Source: Actinoallomurus liliacearum (lineage in GTDB: Bacteria > Actinomycetota > Actinomycetes > Streptosporangiales > Streptosporangiaceae). From it: DNA of 64,000 nucleotides. How positions within the stretch are numbered: the first letter of the stretch is position 1; every line of letters begins with the position of its first letter. The notes under the pieces were generated by a model. That model did no database searches. It was given only the letters and a program-made list of their open reading frames with translations, and was not told the origin of the DNA. The position numbers and the translations under genes were made by a program. Positions 24,049-32,328 of the stretch are shown here, piece by piece. The stretch covers positions 310,001 through 374,000 of the forward strand of contig NZ_BAABHJ010000001.1 in the NCBI RefSeq assembly GCF_039542035.1. The letters run 5' to 3'.

Positions 24049-24999
24049 GTGACCGTACTGCTGAGCCGCGTCGACCTGGAGACCGTTCTCGACCCTCAGG
24101 CCTGCCTGGAGGCGCTCCGCGCCGGGTTCATGGCGTCCCCCGGTCCGGTCCGGCCGCAGCGCGTCCGCACGGACCTGCCCGGGCCCGGGACCGCGACCGC
24201 GCTCATCCCCGGCCTCATCGACGGGGTGCCGGCCTACACCGTGAAGGTCAACGCCAAGTTCCCGGGCGCGACGCCCGCGTTGCGGGGTGTCGTCTGCCTG
24301 CACGACCTGCGGACCGGCGAACTGCTCGCGCTGCTCGACTCGGCGACCGTGACCGCGTGGCGCACCGGCCTGGCCGCGGCGCTGGGCACGGACGCGCTCG
24401 CCCGGCCGGACGCGGACACGGTCGCGGTCATCGGGGCAGGGGCCCAGGCCGACCTGGTGGTCACCGGCCTGCGCCGCCTCCGGCCGATCCGCGACCTGGT
24501 CGTCACCGACCTCGACGCCGAGCGGGCCGCCGCGTTCGCCGCCCGCCACGGTGGCCGGGCGGTGCCGGCGGAGGCCGGCGGGACCGGCCGCGGCGTCCCG
24601 CCCGGCGTCGCGGAAGCGGCCGTGATCGTGACCGCGACCTGGTCGAGGACGCCGCTGCTGCACGCCGGCGACGTCGGTCCGGGTACGCACGTCACCTCCC
24701 TCGGCGCGGACGAACCGGGCAAGGCGGAACTGTCGGCCGACCTGCTGTGGGCGAGCCGTACGTTCGTGGACGACCTCGACCTCGCCGTCGCGATGGGAGC
24801 GCTCGGCAACGCGGGCCTCGGCCCGGACGTCGCCGCCGGCGTGATCTCGGAAGTGCTGCGGGGCGCCGCCCCGGGGCGTACGGAACCGTCCGAGGTGACC
24901 GTCTACGCGCCCGTCGGCCTGCCGTGGCAGGACCTGGCGCTGAGCTGGGCGGCCTACCGGGCCGCGGAATCGGCCCCGCGGTTCGACTTCCTCGGCTGA
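24049..24999 (+). CDS. Ornithine cyclodeaminase / mu-crystallin family protein
   Basis: 316-residue NAD(P)-binding enzyme family (ornithine cyclodeaminase, alanine dehydrogenase or ketimine reductase). The Rossmann motif VAVIGAGAQADLVVTGL lies near residue 125. Upstream are ALIPGLIDGVPAYTVKVNAKFPG (substrate Lys) and LLDSATVTAWRTGLAAAL; the SLGADEPGKAEL segment carries the conserved Asp. GTG at 24049 matches the usual N-terminus (MTVLLSRVD); an ATG at 24031 would add six residues. Which amino acid it uses cannot be told. It is convergent with the MarR-type gene and divergent from selA. Confidence 0.88.
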   Translation: MTVLLSRVDLETVLDPQACLEALRAGFMASPGPVRPQRVRTDLPGPGTATALIPGLIDGVPAYTVKVNAKFPGATPALRGVVCLHDLRTGELLALLDSATVTAWRTGLAAALGTDALARPDADTVAVIGAGAQADLVVTGLRRLRPIRDLVVTDLDAERAAAFAARHGGRAVPAEAGGTGRGVPPGVAEAAVIVTATWSRTPLLHAGDVGPGTHVTSLGADEPGKAELSADLLWASRTFVDDLDLAVAMGALGNAGLGPDVAAGVISEVLRGAAPGRTEPSEVTVYAPVGLPWQDLALSWAAYRAAESAPRFDFLG

Positions 25000-25009
25000 G
25001 CGCTCGGCG

Positions 25010-25516
25010 TCACGCGGGGCGGCCTCGGTCGGACTCGCGGCGTTCGGCGCCGAACCGGAGGAAGTCGTCGACCATCCGGTGGCAGAGCGCCGCCAGGCGG
25101 TGCCGGTCCTCGTCGGACCAGTCGGCGAGCGCGTCGGACATCCAGCGCCGTCCCACGGCGCGAATGCACTCGACGGCGTCGGCGCCCTTGGCGGTGATCC
25201 GCACCCGCTGGGCCCGGCGGTCGTCCGGGTCCGGAACGCGCTCGACGAAATCCGCGCGCTCCAGCCGCTGCACCTGCCGGGTCACGTGCGGCGCCTCCAC
25301 GCCGAGCAGCGTGGCCAGCTCCCCCAGCCGTAGCGGCGCGGACGCGTCGGCAAGTGCGCGCAGGAACGGCGCGCTCGCCCGGTCCACGGCCACGCCGGCC
25401 TCATCGATCGTCCGGTCGTGCTCCTTGGCGCGGCTGAGCAGGTGGGATATCCGGCTCAAGGCCCGTTCGAGTTCGGCCATGTCGTCGGGCGGAGGCATGT
25501 CATCCAGCATATTCAT
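25010..25516 (-). CDS. MarR family transcriptional regulator
   Basis: 168-residue winged-helix repressor. The DNA-binding core is LRLGELATLLGVEAPHVTRQ, then VQRLERADFVERVPDPDDRR with the MarR wing DPDDRRAQRVRIT. It diverges from the MFS efflux gene at 25584; the 67-base gap contains an A+T-rich palindrome (25523-25541). By family precedent it represses the transporter and itself until a small molecule binds. The ligand is unknown. Confidence 0.92.
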   Translation of the reverse strand: MNMLDDMPPPDDMAELERALSRISHLLSRAKEHDRTIDEAGVAVDRASAPFLRALADASAPLRLGELATLLGVEAPHVTRQVQRLERADFVERVPDPDDRRAQRVRITAKGADAVECIRAVGRRWMSDALADWSDEDRHRLAALCHRMVDDFLRFGAERRESDRGRPA

Positions 25517-25522
25517 TGATTG

Positions 25523-25541
25523 CTTACCTTAATTAAGTAAG
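25523..25541. promoter_or_regulatory. Probable MarR operator
   Basis: CTTACCTTAATTAAGTAAG: near-perfect inverted repeat (arms CTTAC-C-TTAA and TTAAGTAAG, one extra base) centred on TTAATTAA, in an otherwise G+C-rich genome. It overlaps the region just upstream of the marR start and faces the MFS promoter, the standard position for autorepression. Confidence 0.72.
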
Positions 25542-25583
25542 TCATCATGAGCGGCGAGATCACAACCTAAGGAGAGTCCCCCG

Positions 25584-27032
25584 ATGGTCGACGTCGCCGT
25601 CTCGTCGCGTGAGAGCGGGGAGCAGACGCACACCGGATTGACCCTTTTGGCCCTCGCCACCGCCGGCATGGTCGCGTCCGTACAGCAGACGCTGGTGCTC
25701 CCCCTGCTGCCGGCGCTGATGCGTCACTTCGACGCGTCCGTCAGCGCGGTGACCTGGGTTTTCACCGCATCGCTGCTGGCCGGCGCGGTGGCCACCCCCC
25801 TGCTGTCGCGACTGGGCGACATGTACGGGAAGAAGAACCTCATCATCATCGCGATGGGGCTGCTGGTCGTCGGCTCCACGATCTGCGCGCTGTCGAACTC
25901 GCTCGGTGTCCTCATCGTCGGGCGAGCGCTGCAGGGCACGTCGTCCGCCCTGATCCCGCTGGCCATCGGCATGATCCGGGACACCTTCCCGCGGGAGAAG
26001 GTCACCTCGGGGATCGGCATCGTCAGCGCCACCATGGGCGTCGGCGGCAGCATCGGCATGATAGTCACCGGGCTGATCGCCGACCACACCAGCAGCTACC
26101 GCCCGGAGTTCTGGATCGCCACGGGGGCGGCCGGGGTCGGACTCGTGCTGGTCGCGCTGAGCGCGCGGGACGTCGGCGTCCGCGTCGGCGGGCGGCCGGA
26201 CATCCCGGGCGCGGTGTTCCTCGCCGGTCTCCTCGTGTGCCTGCTGCTGGCGATCAGCGAGGGCAACGACTGGGGCTGGTCCTCCGCCGGCGTGCTCGGC
26301 CTGTTCGGCGCGACGGTGGTCCTGGCGGCCGTCTGGGTCGTCATCGAGCTGCACGTCGACCAGCCGCTGGTCCGGCTGAACCTCCTGGTCGGCCGTCAGT
26401 CGCTGTCGGCGAACGCCGCCTCGCTCCTGCTCGGGTTCGCGATGTTCGCGGCGTTCACCCTCATCTCGAACTTCGTGCAGACTCCCAAGGCGATCGGCTA
26501 CGGCCTCGGCGGCTCCGTGCTCGACGTGGGCCTGTACATGTTGCCCAGCACGTTCACCATGTTCGTCTGCTCGGCGCTCTCGGGGCGGATCGCCGGCCGG
26601 ATCGGCGCGGCGTACACCCTGGCCATCGGATCGGTGGGCGCCGGGCTGAGCTACCTCTGGCTGGCCGTGTCACACGGGCACGGGTTCGACATGCTGGGCT
26701 TCAGCGCCGTGCAGGGCATCGGCGTCGGGGTGGCGTACGCCGCGCTGGGCACCCTCGCGGTGCAGCACGTGCCGATGGACCAGAGCGGCATCGCCAGCGG
26801 CATCAACTCTCTCGTCCGGACGGCGGGCGGCAGCGTCTCCGGCGCGGTCACCGCCGCGGTGCTGACCGGGCAGACGATCCCGGGAACGCCGGGCGTCCCG
26901 ACCGAACACGCGTACGTCGTGTGCTTCGTGATCGCGACGATCGGCGCGGTGCTGGCGGCCGTCGTGGCGGTGCTGCACGGCGTCCGGCACAAGTCGGCCC
27001 CCCACGCGGTCGAGGCTCTCGAGATCTCTTGA
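25584..27032 (+). CDS. MFS transporter (DHA2-type multidrug efflux)
   Basis: 482-residue, about 14-helix proton antiporter of the major facilitator superfamily. Motif A is seen as LLSRLGDMYGKKNLIII (G-D-x-x-G-K-K-x), preceded by FTASLLAGAVATP. Motif C-like glycine pairs occur in VSATMGVGGSIGMIVTGLIA. The ATG lies 7 bases after TAAGGAGAG. A MarR-type regulator and operator lie upstream, so expression is probably induced by the exported compound. A perfect 14-bp stem terminator follows at 27066. Confidence 0.9.
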   Translation: MVDVAVSSRESGEQTHTGLTLLALATAGMVASVQQTLVLPLLPALMRHFDASVSAVTWVFTASLLAGAVATPLLSRLGDMYGKKNLIIIAMGLLVVGSTICALSNSLGVLIVGRALQGTSSALIPLAIGMIRDTFPREKVTSGIGIVSATMGVGGSIGMIVTGLIADHTSSYRPEFWIATGAAGVGLVLVALSARDVGVRVGGRPDIPGAVFLAGLLVCLLLAISEGNDWGWSSAGVLGLFGATVVLAAVWVVIELHVDQPLVRLNLLVGRQSLSANAASLLLGFAMFAAFTLISNFVQTPKAIGYGLGGSVLDVGLYMLPSTFTMFVCSALSGRIAGRIGAAYTLAIGSVGAGLSYLWLAVSHGHGFDMLGFSAVQGIGVGVAYAALGTLAVQHVPMDQSGIASGINSLVRTAGGSVSGAVTAAVLTGQTIPGTPGVPTEHAYVVCFVIATIGAVLAAVVAVLHGVRHKSAPHAVEALEIS

Positions 27033-27065
27033 CCTCGATCCGGAGACCCGATCCGGAAACCCCGA

Positions 27066-27107
27066 ACGGTCCACTTCCTCCGCCACGCCGCAAAGGAAGT
27101 GGACCGT
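27066..27107. terminator. Bidirectional terminator
   Basis: Perfect 14-base arms, ACGGTCCACTTCCT (27066-27079) and AGGAAGTGGACCGT (27094-27107), with a 14-base loop, 33 bases after the MFS stop and facing the convergent DUF397 gene. Confidence 0.88.
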
Positions 27108-27129
27108 CATCACTGCTATTTCACGCACA

Positions 27130-27159
27130 ATCGCTCACAATATTGCTATTGCGAGCGAT
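27130..27159 (-). terminator. A+T-rich hairpin after the DUF397 gene
   Basis: ATCGCTCACAATA (27130-27142) and TATTGCGAGCGAT (27147-27159) pair over 13 bases with one mismatch and a 4-base loop. It lies 31 bases beyond the DUF397 stop on its transcript strand; terminator is the simplest reading. Confidence 0.6.
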
Positions 27160-27190
27160 CCAACTTATTAGTCGTTGTTCAGTTGTGGCG

Positions 27191-27328
27191 CTACTCCGCC
27201 GCCCGAGCCGTGTCGTCCTCCGACGCGGCCGCCGGCACCGTCGCGACCTCGACACATGCACCGTTGGCCATGCTGCGAGATCCTTTGCGCCAGATGACGC
27301 CGGGATGCCTGATTGCCTGATCCATCAT
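27191..27328 (-). CDS. Small DUF397 protein
   Basis: 45-residue protein with the DUF397 core VIWRKGSRSMANGACVEVAT. It begins with tandem ATGs (27328 and 27325) after AAGGGGGTG; either may be used. It lies 22 bases after the XRE/DUF5753 gene on the same strand. DUF397 proteins nearly always accompany such regulators in actinomycetes (BldB/WhiJ-like systems), where the small partner acts with or against the DNA-binding partner. It is shorter than the usual 60-70 residues, with an acidic tail (SEDDT). Confidence 0.82.
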   Translation of the reverse strand: MMDQAIRHPGVIWRKGSRSMANGACVEVATVPAAASEDDTARAAE

Positions 27329-27350
27329 TATCACCCCCTTCCGTTTTCGG

Positions 27351-28226
27351 CTAAGAACCCCACGCATCCCGGGCGATCCTGGAGATCAGATCCATGGATT
27401 CCGCAGGCGCGAGCGCCTCTGCGCTGAGTCGCTCGAAACTGAGCCGATGCCGGTAGGTCTCGGTCTCTTCTTCGAGATACGAGCAGCCGTTCTGATGCTC
27501 GATATAGATGACGTCGTGGAACTTGATTCCCCCGACTTGCGGGAACTGCAGAAGCGTGAAGGACCCCGTGGTGATCGGATGGGGCCCATCAAGTGGAAGC
27601 ACTTGGAGCGTGACGTTGGGCAACTCGGCCAACTCCAGAAGGCGCTCGAGCTGCTCGCCCATCACGCTCGCGTCTCCGAAGCGGCGGAGCAGGGTGGCCT
27701 CGTCCAGGACGAGGGACAGCCGCAGCGGCGTCTCTCGGGTGAGCACGGACTGGCGCGCCAGCCGAGCCTCCACGCGCGCGTCGACCCGGCTCGGCGGGAT
27801 CACCTCGATCGAGTGCGACCCCTGCTCGACGGCCAGGGCGTACGCCTCCGTCTGCAGCAGGCCGGGCACGACCTGGGTCTCCCACTGGAGGATCTCCTCC
27901 GCCTCCATCTCGAGACCGATATAGGAGGCGTACGGCTCGGGGAGAGCGTCGGAATACGCCTCCCACCAGCCCTTTCGACCCGCGTCCCGGGCCAACTGGA
28001 GCAGTTGGTCCCGGTACGTACCTTCGACACCATAGAGGTCCAGCAAGCTCCTCACGTCTCCCAGACGGGGGGCTTGGCGGGCATTCTCGATACGACTGAC
28101 CTTCGAGGCCGACCATCCGAGTCGGTCGGCGACGTCATCACCGGTCAGTTCGGCTCTTTCGCGGAGGCGGCGCAACTCCGTGGCCAGTCTGCGGTTACGA
28201 ACCGTGCCACTTCCGGGCCCGGGCAC
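27351..28226 (-). CDS. XRE family regulator with DUF5753 domain
   Basis: 291-residue DNA-binding protein. The N-terminal helix-turn-helix is LATELRRLRERAELTGDDVA then RLGWSASKVSRIENARQAP. From about residue 105 the DUF5753 ligand/effector domain follows (ILQWETQVVPGLLQTEAYA, EARLARQSVLTRE, LPNVTLQVLPLDGPHP). These regulators, paired with DUF397 proteins, control development or antibiotic production in Streptomyces (WhiJ-type). The pair with the gene at 27191 is intact here. Confidence 0.92.
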   Translation of the reverse strand: MPGPGSGTVRNRRLATELRRLRERAELTGDDVADRLGWSASKVSRIENARQAPRLGDVRSLLDLYGVEGTYRDQLLQLARDAGRKGWWEAYSDALPEPYASYIGLEMEAEEILQWETQVVPGLLQTEAYALAVEQGSHSIEVIPPSRVDARVEARLARQSVLTRETPLRLSLVLDEATLLRRFGDASVMGEQLERLLELAELPNVTLQVLPLDGPHPITTGSFTLLQFPQVGGIKFHDVIYIEHQNGCSYLEEETETYRHRLSFERLSAEALAPAESMDLISRIARDAWGS

Positions 28227-28382
28227 CTTGTTCCTCCCCAGCCGACCGGCGAGACCTCACCGGTCGTGCGCTACCACTCGGCATAACCGTTATAGAGGTC
28301 GGCCGTAATAGTGTCAAGAAATTGCCGTCACAACATTTAGTGAAACTTGCGACGCAATATACCTTAGCGGACGCCGCACGGC

Positions 28383-28414
28383 GAGTCGGATCGTCCGGTT
28401 GGACGATCCGACTC
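28383..28414 (-). terminator. Perfect 14-bp stem terminator
   Basis: GAGTCGGATCGTCC (28383-28396), loop GGTT, then GGACGATCCGACTC (28401-28414). It lies downstream of the leftward DJ-1/PfpI gene and upstream of the XRE promoter, insulating the two transcripts. The 268-base gap around it holds no gene. Confidence 0.85.
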
Positions 28415-28494
28415 TTACCCCGCATACATAGCAGCCCATCTGCCCGTTCGGCCCAACAGCGCCCATCTTGTGACGCTACCCACATCGCCTCCGG

Positions 28495-29094
28495 TCAGGC
28501 GTCCTGAGGTTCGTCCGCGAGGTATGGCGGAGCGGGCTCGTACTGGATGTATCTGCGGACGGCCCGGGCGTGCTCCCTGCCGTGCAGCCGGCCGATCAGC
28601 CACAGCGCCATGTCGATGCCGGCCGAGACGCCCTGGCTGGTGACGAGGTTCCCGTCGACGACGTAGCGCGCGTCGCGTACGACCGTGATGTCGCCCCGCG
28701 CCTGCAGCGTGTCCTCGAAGGCATGGTGCGTCGCCACCCGGCGGCCACGTGCGTGCCCCGCCTCGTGCAGGAGGAGCGCGCCGGTGCAGACCCCCGTGAC
28801 CCAGGAGGCGTCGGTTCGCGCGATCCAGTCGATCAGCGCCGGGTTGGACACCTCACGACGGGTGCCCTGGCCGCCCGGCACCAGCAGGACGTCCAGCGGC
28901 GGATGGTCGCCGAAGGAATGGTCGGCCAGCACCCTGAGCCCCTTGCCGCAGCGCACCGGGCCGGACCTCTCGGCGATGGTCACCGCGGTGTCGGCGCCGT
29001 CGCGGAGCATGGAGGAGGCGGTGAACACCTCCCACGGCCCCACGACGTCCAGCTCCTCCGCGCCGTCGAACACCAGCAGTCCATAAGTGGTCAC
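28495..29094 (-). CDS. DJ-1/PfpI family protein
   Basis: 199-residue protein of the glutamine-amidotransferase-like DJ-1/PfpI superfamily. YGLLVFDGAEELDVVGPWEV is the N-terminal strand with the conserved Glu/Asp. The nucleophile elbow is WVTGVCTGALLLHEAG (Cys in VCTGA), and HHAFEDTLQA follows. It may be an isocyanide-hydratase-like or chaperone/deglycase enzyme; the substrate is unknown. GTG overlaps the stop of the upstream glxA-like gene (GTGA), with AAGGGAG in front. It is the second gene of a two-gene operon with a paralogous regulator. Confidence 0.88.
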   Translation of the reverse strand: MTTYGLLVFDGAEELDVVGPWEVFTASSMLRDGADTAVTIAERSGPVRCGKGLRVLADHSFGDHPPLDVLLVPGGQGTRREVSNPALIDWIARTDASWVTGVCTGALLLHEAGHARGRRVATHHAFEDTLQARGDITVVRDARYVVDGNLVTSQGVSAGIDMALWLIGRLHGREHARAVRRYIQYEPAPPYLADEPQDA

Positions 29095-30047
29095 GCACAC
29101 TCCCTTGTCGATCGGAAACGGTCCCGGTAGTCGGACGGGGGAACGCCGACGTGCCGGTGGAACGCCCGGCGCAGCGTCTCGGCGGTTCCGAAGCCGCACC
29201 GCCGGGCGATGACCTCGACCGGGTCGTCCCCCTCGGCGAGCGCACGGCGCGCCGCCTCCACCCGGACCCGTTCGACGTACGCCGCCGGTGGCACGCCGAG
29301 CTCGGCGGTGAACCGGCGTTGCAGGTGACGGGGGCTCAGCCCGGCCCTCGCCGCCAGGTCCCCGATGCCGTGCCGCGCCCCCGGCGCCGCGTGCACCGCG
29401 TCCACGACGACGCGGATCGGGTCGCTCGACGGCTGTGCCGACCACAGCGGAACACTGAACTGCGACTGACTTCCGGGCCTGCGCAGGAACATGACGAGTT
29501 CCCGCGCCACCTCATGGGCGGCGTCCCTCCCGAGATCCTCCTCGACGAGGGCGAGCGCCAGGTCCATGCCCGCCGTCACCCCCGCGGACGTCCAGAACCT
29601 GCCGTCCCGGATAAAGATCGGATCGCAGTCGACGATCAGCTCCGGATGCTCGGCGGCGAGCTGGTCGCGGCGCTTCCAGTGGGTCGTCACCCGCCGGCCG
29701 TCCAGCAGGCCCGCCGCCGCCAGCAGGAGGGCCCCGCTGCAGACGGAGGCGACACGCCGGGCCACGGCCCCGGCCGCCGCGATCCAGCCGACCAGCGCGG
29801 AGTCGAGCCCTGCCGCGTCGACGCCCGTACCGCCCACCACGACGAGCGTGTCCACGCCGGCGGGGTCCACGTCGCCGACCCCGTACTCCGCGTGGACGGG
29901 CAGACCGCTGCCGGAGCGTACGAGCCCGGCCCGCGTCGCGATGATCCGCGACCGGTACCCGGCGTCGGCGAACACCTCGTGCGGTCCGGCGAGGTCCAGC
30001 GGCTGGAAGCCGTCGAAGATGACGAAGCAGATCCGGGGGACGTCCAC
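29091..30047 (-). CDS. GlxA family transcriptional regulator (DJ-1/PfpI + AraC HTH)
   Basis: 318-residue regulator. Residues 1-190 are a DJ-1/PfpI domain (ICFVIFDGFQPLDLAGPHEV; VASVCSGALLLAAAGLLDG; RVTTHWKRRDQLA). The C-terminal 100 residues are an AraC-type double helix-turn-helix, ARAGLSPRHLQRRFTAELGV and RRCGFGTAETLRRAFHRHVG. I placed the start at GTG 30047 on family length; GTG 30098 is possible but has no ribosome-binding site. It presumably senses a metabolite through the N-domain and controls the adjacent DJ-1 gene. Confidence 0.9.
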   Translation of the reverse strand: MDVPRICFVIFDGFQPLDLAGPHEVFADAGYRSRIIATRAGLVRSGSGLPVHAEYGVGDVDPAGVDTLVVVGGTGVDAAGLDSALVGWIAAAGAVARRVASVCSGALLLAAAGLLDGRRVTTHWKRRDQLAAEHPELIVDCDPIFIRDGRFWTSAGVTAGMDLALALVEEDLGRDAAHEVARELVMFLRRPGSQSQFSVPLWSAQPSSDPIRVVVDAVHAAPGARHGIGDLAARAGLSPRHLQRRFTAELGVPPAAYVERVRVEAARRALAEGDDPVEVIARRCGFGTAETLRRAFHRHVGVPPSDYRDRFRSTRECA

Positions 30048-30190
30048 GGCTCCAGGCTCGCCGGTCCCGCGTGATGGCGTCAACGACACGTACCCCACGG
30101 ATCACGTCATCGGTCCGCCGATGAGCCGTACCCGGTACCGTCGGGACGGTGATCGTCTCCAGGAGCCCCGCACCTGAACCACCACAGACG

Positions 30191-30673
30191 ATGAGCGATC
30201 CGGCGGAGTTGCTCGCCGCGTATCTCGACTTCTACCGCGACGCCGTCCTGCGCAAGCTGGAGGGACTGTCCCCGCCGCAACTGCGGACCAGCGTGCTGCC
30301 CAGCGGGTGGACGCCTCTGGAACTGCTGAAACACCTGGCCCACGTCGAGCGGCGATGGCTGTGCTGGGGCTTCGCCGGGGAGCCGGTCCGGGAGCCCTGG
30401 GGCGACGACGGACCGGATGGCCGGTGGCACGTCGCCGACGGCGAGAGCGCCGAGGAGGTCACGGCGTTCTTTCTCGAGCAGTGCCGGCGGTCGCGGGAGA
30501 TCGTCGCGGTGGCGCGACTCTCCGATGTGGCGTCCGGATCGGGCCGGTTCACGCCGCCGGCCGTCCGGCCGACGCTGGGCCGGATCCTGTTCCACCTGCT
30601 GCAGGAGTACGCGCGGCACGTCGGGCAACTCGACGTGGCCCGGGAGCTGATCGACGGATCGGTCGGCGAGTGA
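30191..30673 (+). CDS. DinB/DUF664 family protein (mycothiol-transferase-like)
   Basis: 160-residue four-helix bundle protein. The motif SGWTPLELLKHLAHVERRWL contains the first metal-ligand His (KHLAHVE), and ILFHLLQEYARHVGQLDVAR carries the later HxxQEYARHxGQxD set. This is the DinB-like metalloenzyme family that uses mycothiol or bacillithiol in actinobacteria and firmicutes. ATG 30191 (MSDPAELLAAYLDFYRD) fits the family N-terminus; GTG 30149 would add 14 residues. Divergent from the GlxA-like gene. Confidence 0.87.
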   Translation: MSDPAELLAAYLDFYRDAVLRKLEGLSPPQLRTSVLPSGWTPLELLKHLAHVERRWLCWGFAGEPVREPWGDDGPDGRWHVADGESAEEVTAFFLEQCRRSREIVAVARLSDVASGSGRFTPPAVRPTLGRILFHLLQEYARHVGQLDVARELIDGSVGE

Positions 30674-30763
30674 TCCGGGCGCCGCAGGTCCTGGACCGCG
30701 GCGGCGCAGGCCGTTGACCCCGGCGGTGCCGCTAGCGGTTGACCGGGCGCCCGCGGGCGCTGT

Positions 30764-31750
30764 TCAGGGCGCCGTGGGGTGCCCCGGAACGAGCTCCGGC
30801 TGGTCGAGCACGATCCCCTCCTGACGCCACAGCCGCCGTACGTCGTCCCGCAGGCGGGCGTCGGCGCGGGTACGGGCGACGAACTCCTCCGGGGTACGGG
30901 CGCCGGTCAGCCGGACCAGGCGGGGAGACGCCGCGAGGAGCCCGGCCAGCAGGTCGGGCTGTCCGGCGAGGCGGATCGGGACGCCGCCCGCGTCGGTCAG
31001 GCAGCCGTGCCGCCCGGCGTACAGGTGACAGCCGAGCGGGCCGAGGCCGGGCAGTGCGACGGTCACCGGCGCCGGTGGCCGCACCCGGTGGTAGTTCGGC
31101 TCCGTACGATCGACGGCGGTGAGCTGCTCGTCGTCCAGCCACAGGACGAGGAGCTCGGTGCTCGCGCCGGGTGCCAGCACCGGGACGGCCGGCACGTACC
31201 CGGGCCGGCTCACGTGCGCGGACGCCCCGGTGGTCAGCCCGGACACGTGGGCGTACGTCATCGGGACGACCGGGCGCGTCCGCCCCGCCAGTTTCCGGGC
31301 GATCTGGGCCGGTGAGGCGTTCGACCCGACGGCCAGCACCGGCCGGCGGTCGGCCATGACCGGGCGGCCACAGGCGCGCAGCGCCTCGTCCAGCGGGACC
31401 TCCGCCCCGCCGAACACGTGCGGCGGCACCGCCGACGCGTCGAGGACCCAGTGCCCGGGTGGGGGCTGCGGGGCCGGCGGAGTCGCCGGACTCGCGCCGG
31501 CGTCGGCCGCGACGGGGACCGGTCGGCCGCGCGGCCGGGCCGGCGGCGGAGTGACGGGCGGTGGGGGCGTCACGCGCAGGTCGAGGAAGCATCCGTCGAC
31601 CAGGAGCCCGGATCCGGGCGGCCGCCGGCCGGGATAGGTGAGCGGCCGGGCGATGGGGTCCTCGGCGTAGCCGAGAGCACGCAGCTCGCGTCCGGGGGCG
31701 GTGACGGGCCGGAACACAGGGTCCGGGGAACGGCCTGATCCGTGATGCAC
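30764..31750 (-). CDS. Conserved hypothetical, gamma-glutamylcyclotransferase-like middle
   Basis: 328-residue soluble protein, no confident family. Residues 60-100 are Pro-rich. The region LAVGSNASPAQIARKLAGR near residue 145 resembles the YGSNLxP loop of gamma-glutamylcyclotransferase folds, and LVLWLDDEQLTAVDRTEPNY fits the same fold further on. The C-terminal part is helical (RTRADARLRDDVRRLWRQEG). It stands alone, convergent with the DinB-like gene. Similar actinobacterial proteins are known only as hypothetical; the fold assignment is an inference. Confidence 0.7.
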   Translation of the reverse strand: MHHGSGRSPDPVFRPVTAPGRELRALGYAEDPIARPLTYPGRRPPGSGLLVDGCFLDLRVTPPPPVTPPPARPRGRPVPVAADAGASPATPPAPQPPPGHWVLDASAVPPHVFGGAEVPLDEALRACGRPVMADRRPVLAVGSNASPAQIARKLAGRTRPVVPMTYAHVSGLTTGASAHVSRPGYVPAVPVLAPGASTELLVLWLDDEQLTAVDRTEPNYHRVRPPAPVTVALPGLGPLGCHLYAGRHGCLTDAGGVPIRLAGQPDLLAGLLAASPRLVRLTGARTPEEFVARTRADARLRDDVRRLWRQEGIVLDQPELVPGHPTAP

Positions 31751-31846
31751 GGCTCTCCTGCCGCCGCCCGCTGTCGGCCGGGGGCGCGCGGCTCGGGGGT
31801 CGGGGGTCGGTCTCCCCCGATGCTACGCCCGCGGCCGCAGGCGGGC

Positions 31847-32242
31847 TCAGGCCCGGGCCGGCTCGGCCATCAGATGCTCGGCGAGGACGGCGCGCTGTGT
31901 CGTCCGCGCCCGCGTGTGGCGCTCCCGCCCGGCGGCGGTGAGCTTCACGAAGATCGCGCGCCGGTCGTCGGCGCACATGGACCGCTCGACGAGGCCGTCG
32001 CGCTCCAGCCGGGCGACCGTCCGCGACAGCGCGCTCTGGCTGAGGTACATCGAGGTCGCGAGATCGTGCATGCGGAGGTCCTCGCAGGAGGCGTCGATCA
32101 GCCGATCGAGCACCTCGAACTCGCTCATGCCGATCCCATGCGTCTCCTGCAGCGCACGATCGAGAGCGCAGGAGACCGTGCTGTAGCAGGCCAGAACGTC
32201 GCGCCAGCGGCGCACGAGCTCGGTTTCGCCCGTCTCCGTCAT
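31847..32242 (-). CDS. MarR family transcriptional regulator
   Basis: 131-residue winged-helix repressor: LRMHDLATSMYLSQSALSRT is the DNA-reading helix pair, followed by the wing LERDGLVERSMCADDRRAIF. The alternative start at 32284 would add 14 residues and overlap the operator; ATG 32242 fits the family. It diverges from the MFS gene at 32329 across about 86 bases containing two ATGCA-type inverted repeats, consistent with autorepression and control of the transporter. Confidence 0.9.
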   Translation of the reverse strand: MTETGETELVRRWRDVLACYSTVSCALDRALQETHGIGMSEFEVLDRLIDASCEDLRMHDLATSMYLSQSALSRTVARLERDGLVERSMCADDRRAIFVKLTAAGRERHTRARTTQRAVLAEHLMAEPARA

Positions 32243-32272
32243 GGCCCGGACCTTAACACGCGGGAAACAAAG

Positions 32273-32314
32273 ATGCAAACGCATTTAATGCTTGGACAAC
32301 TGATGCATGTGCAT
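32273..32314. promoter_or_regulatory. Paired operator-like inverted repeats
   Basis: ATGCAAACGCAT (32273-32284) and ATGCATGTGCAT (32303-32314) are two 12-base inverted repeats, 30 bases centre to centre (about three helical turns), between the divergent MarR and MFS genes. Both carry the half-site ATGC, so two repressor dimers on one DNA face are plausible. Confidence 0.68.
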
Positions 32315-32328
32315 GTAACTTCTTCGCC

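Noticed and set aside
27099..27320. Rightward frame over the DUF397 gene
   Set aside because: It is antisense to the DUF397 coding sequence and covers two hairpins; composition is not coding-like.
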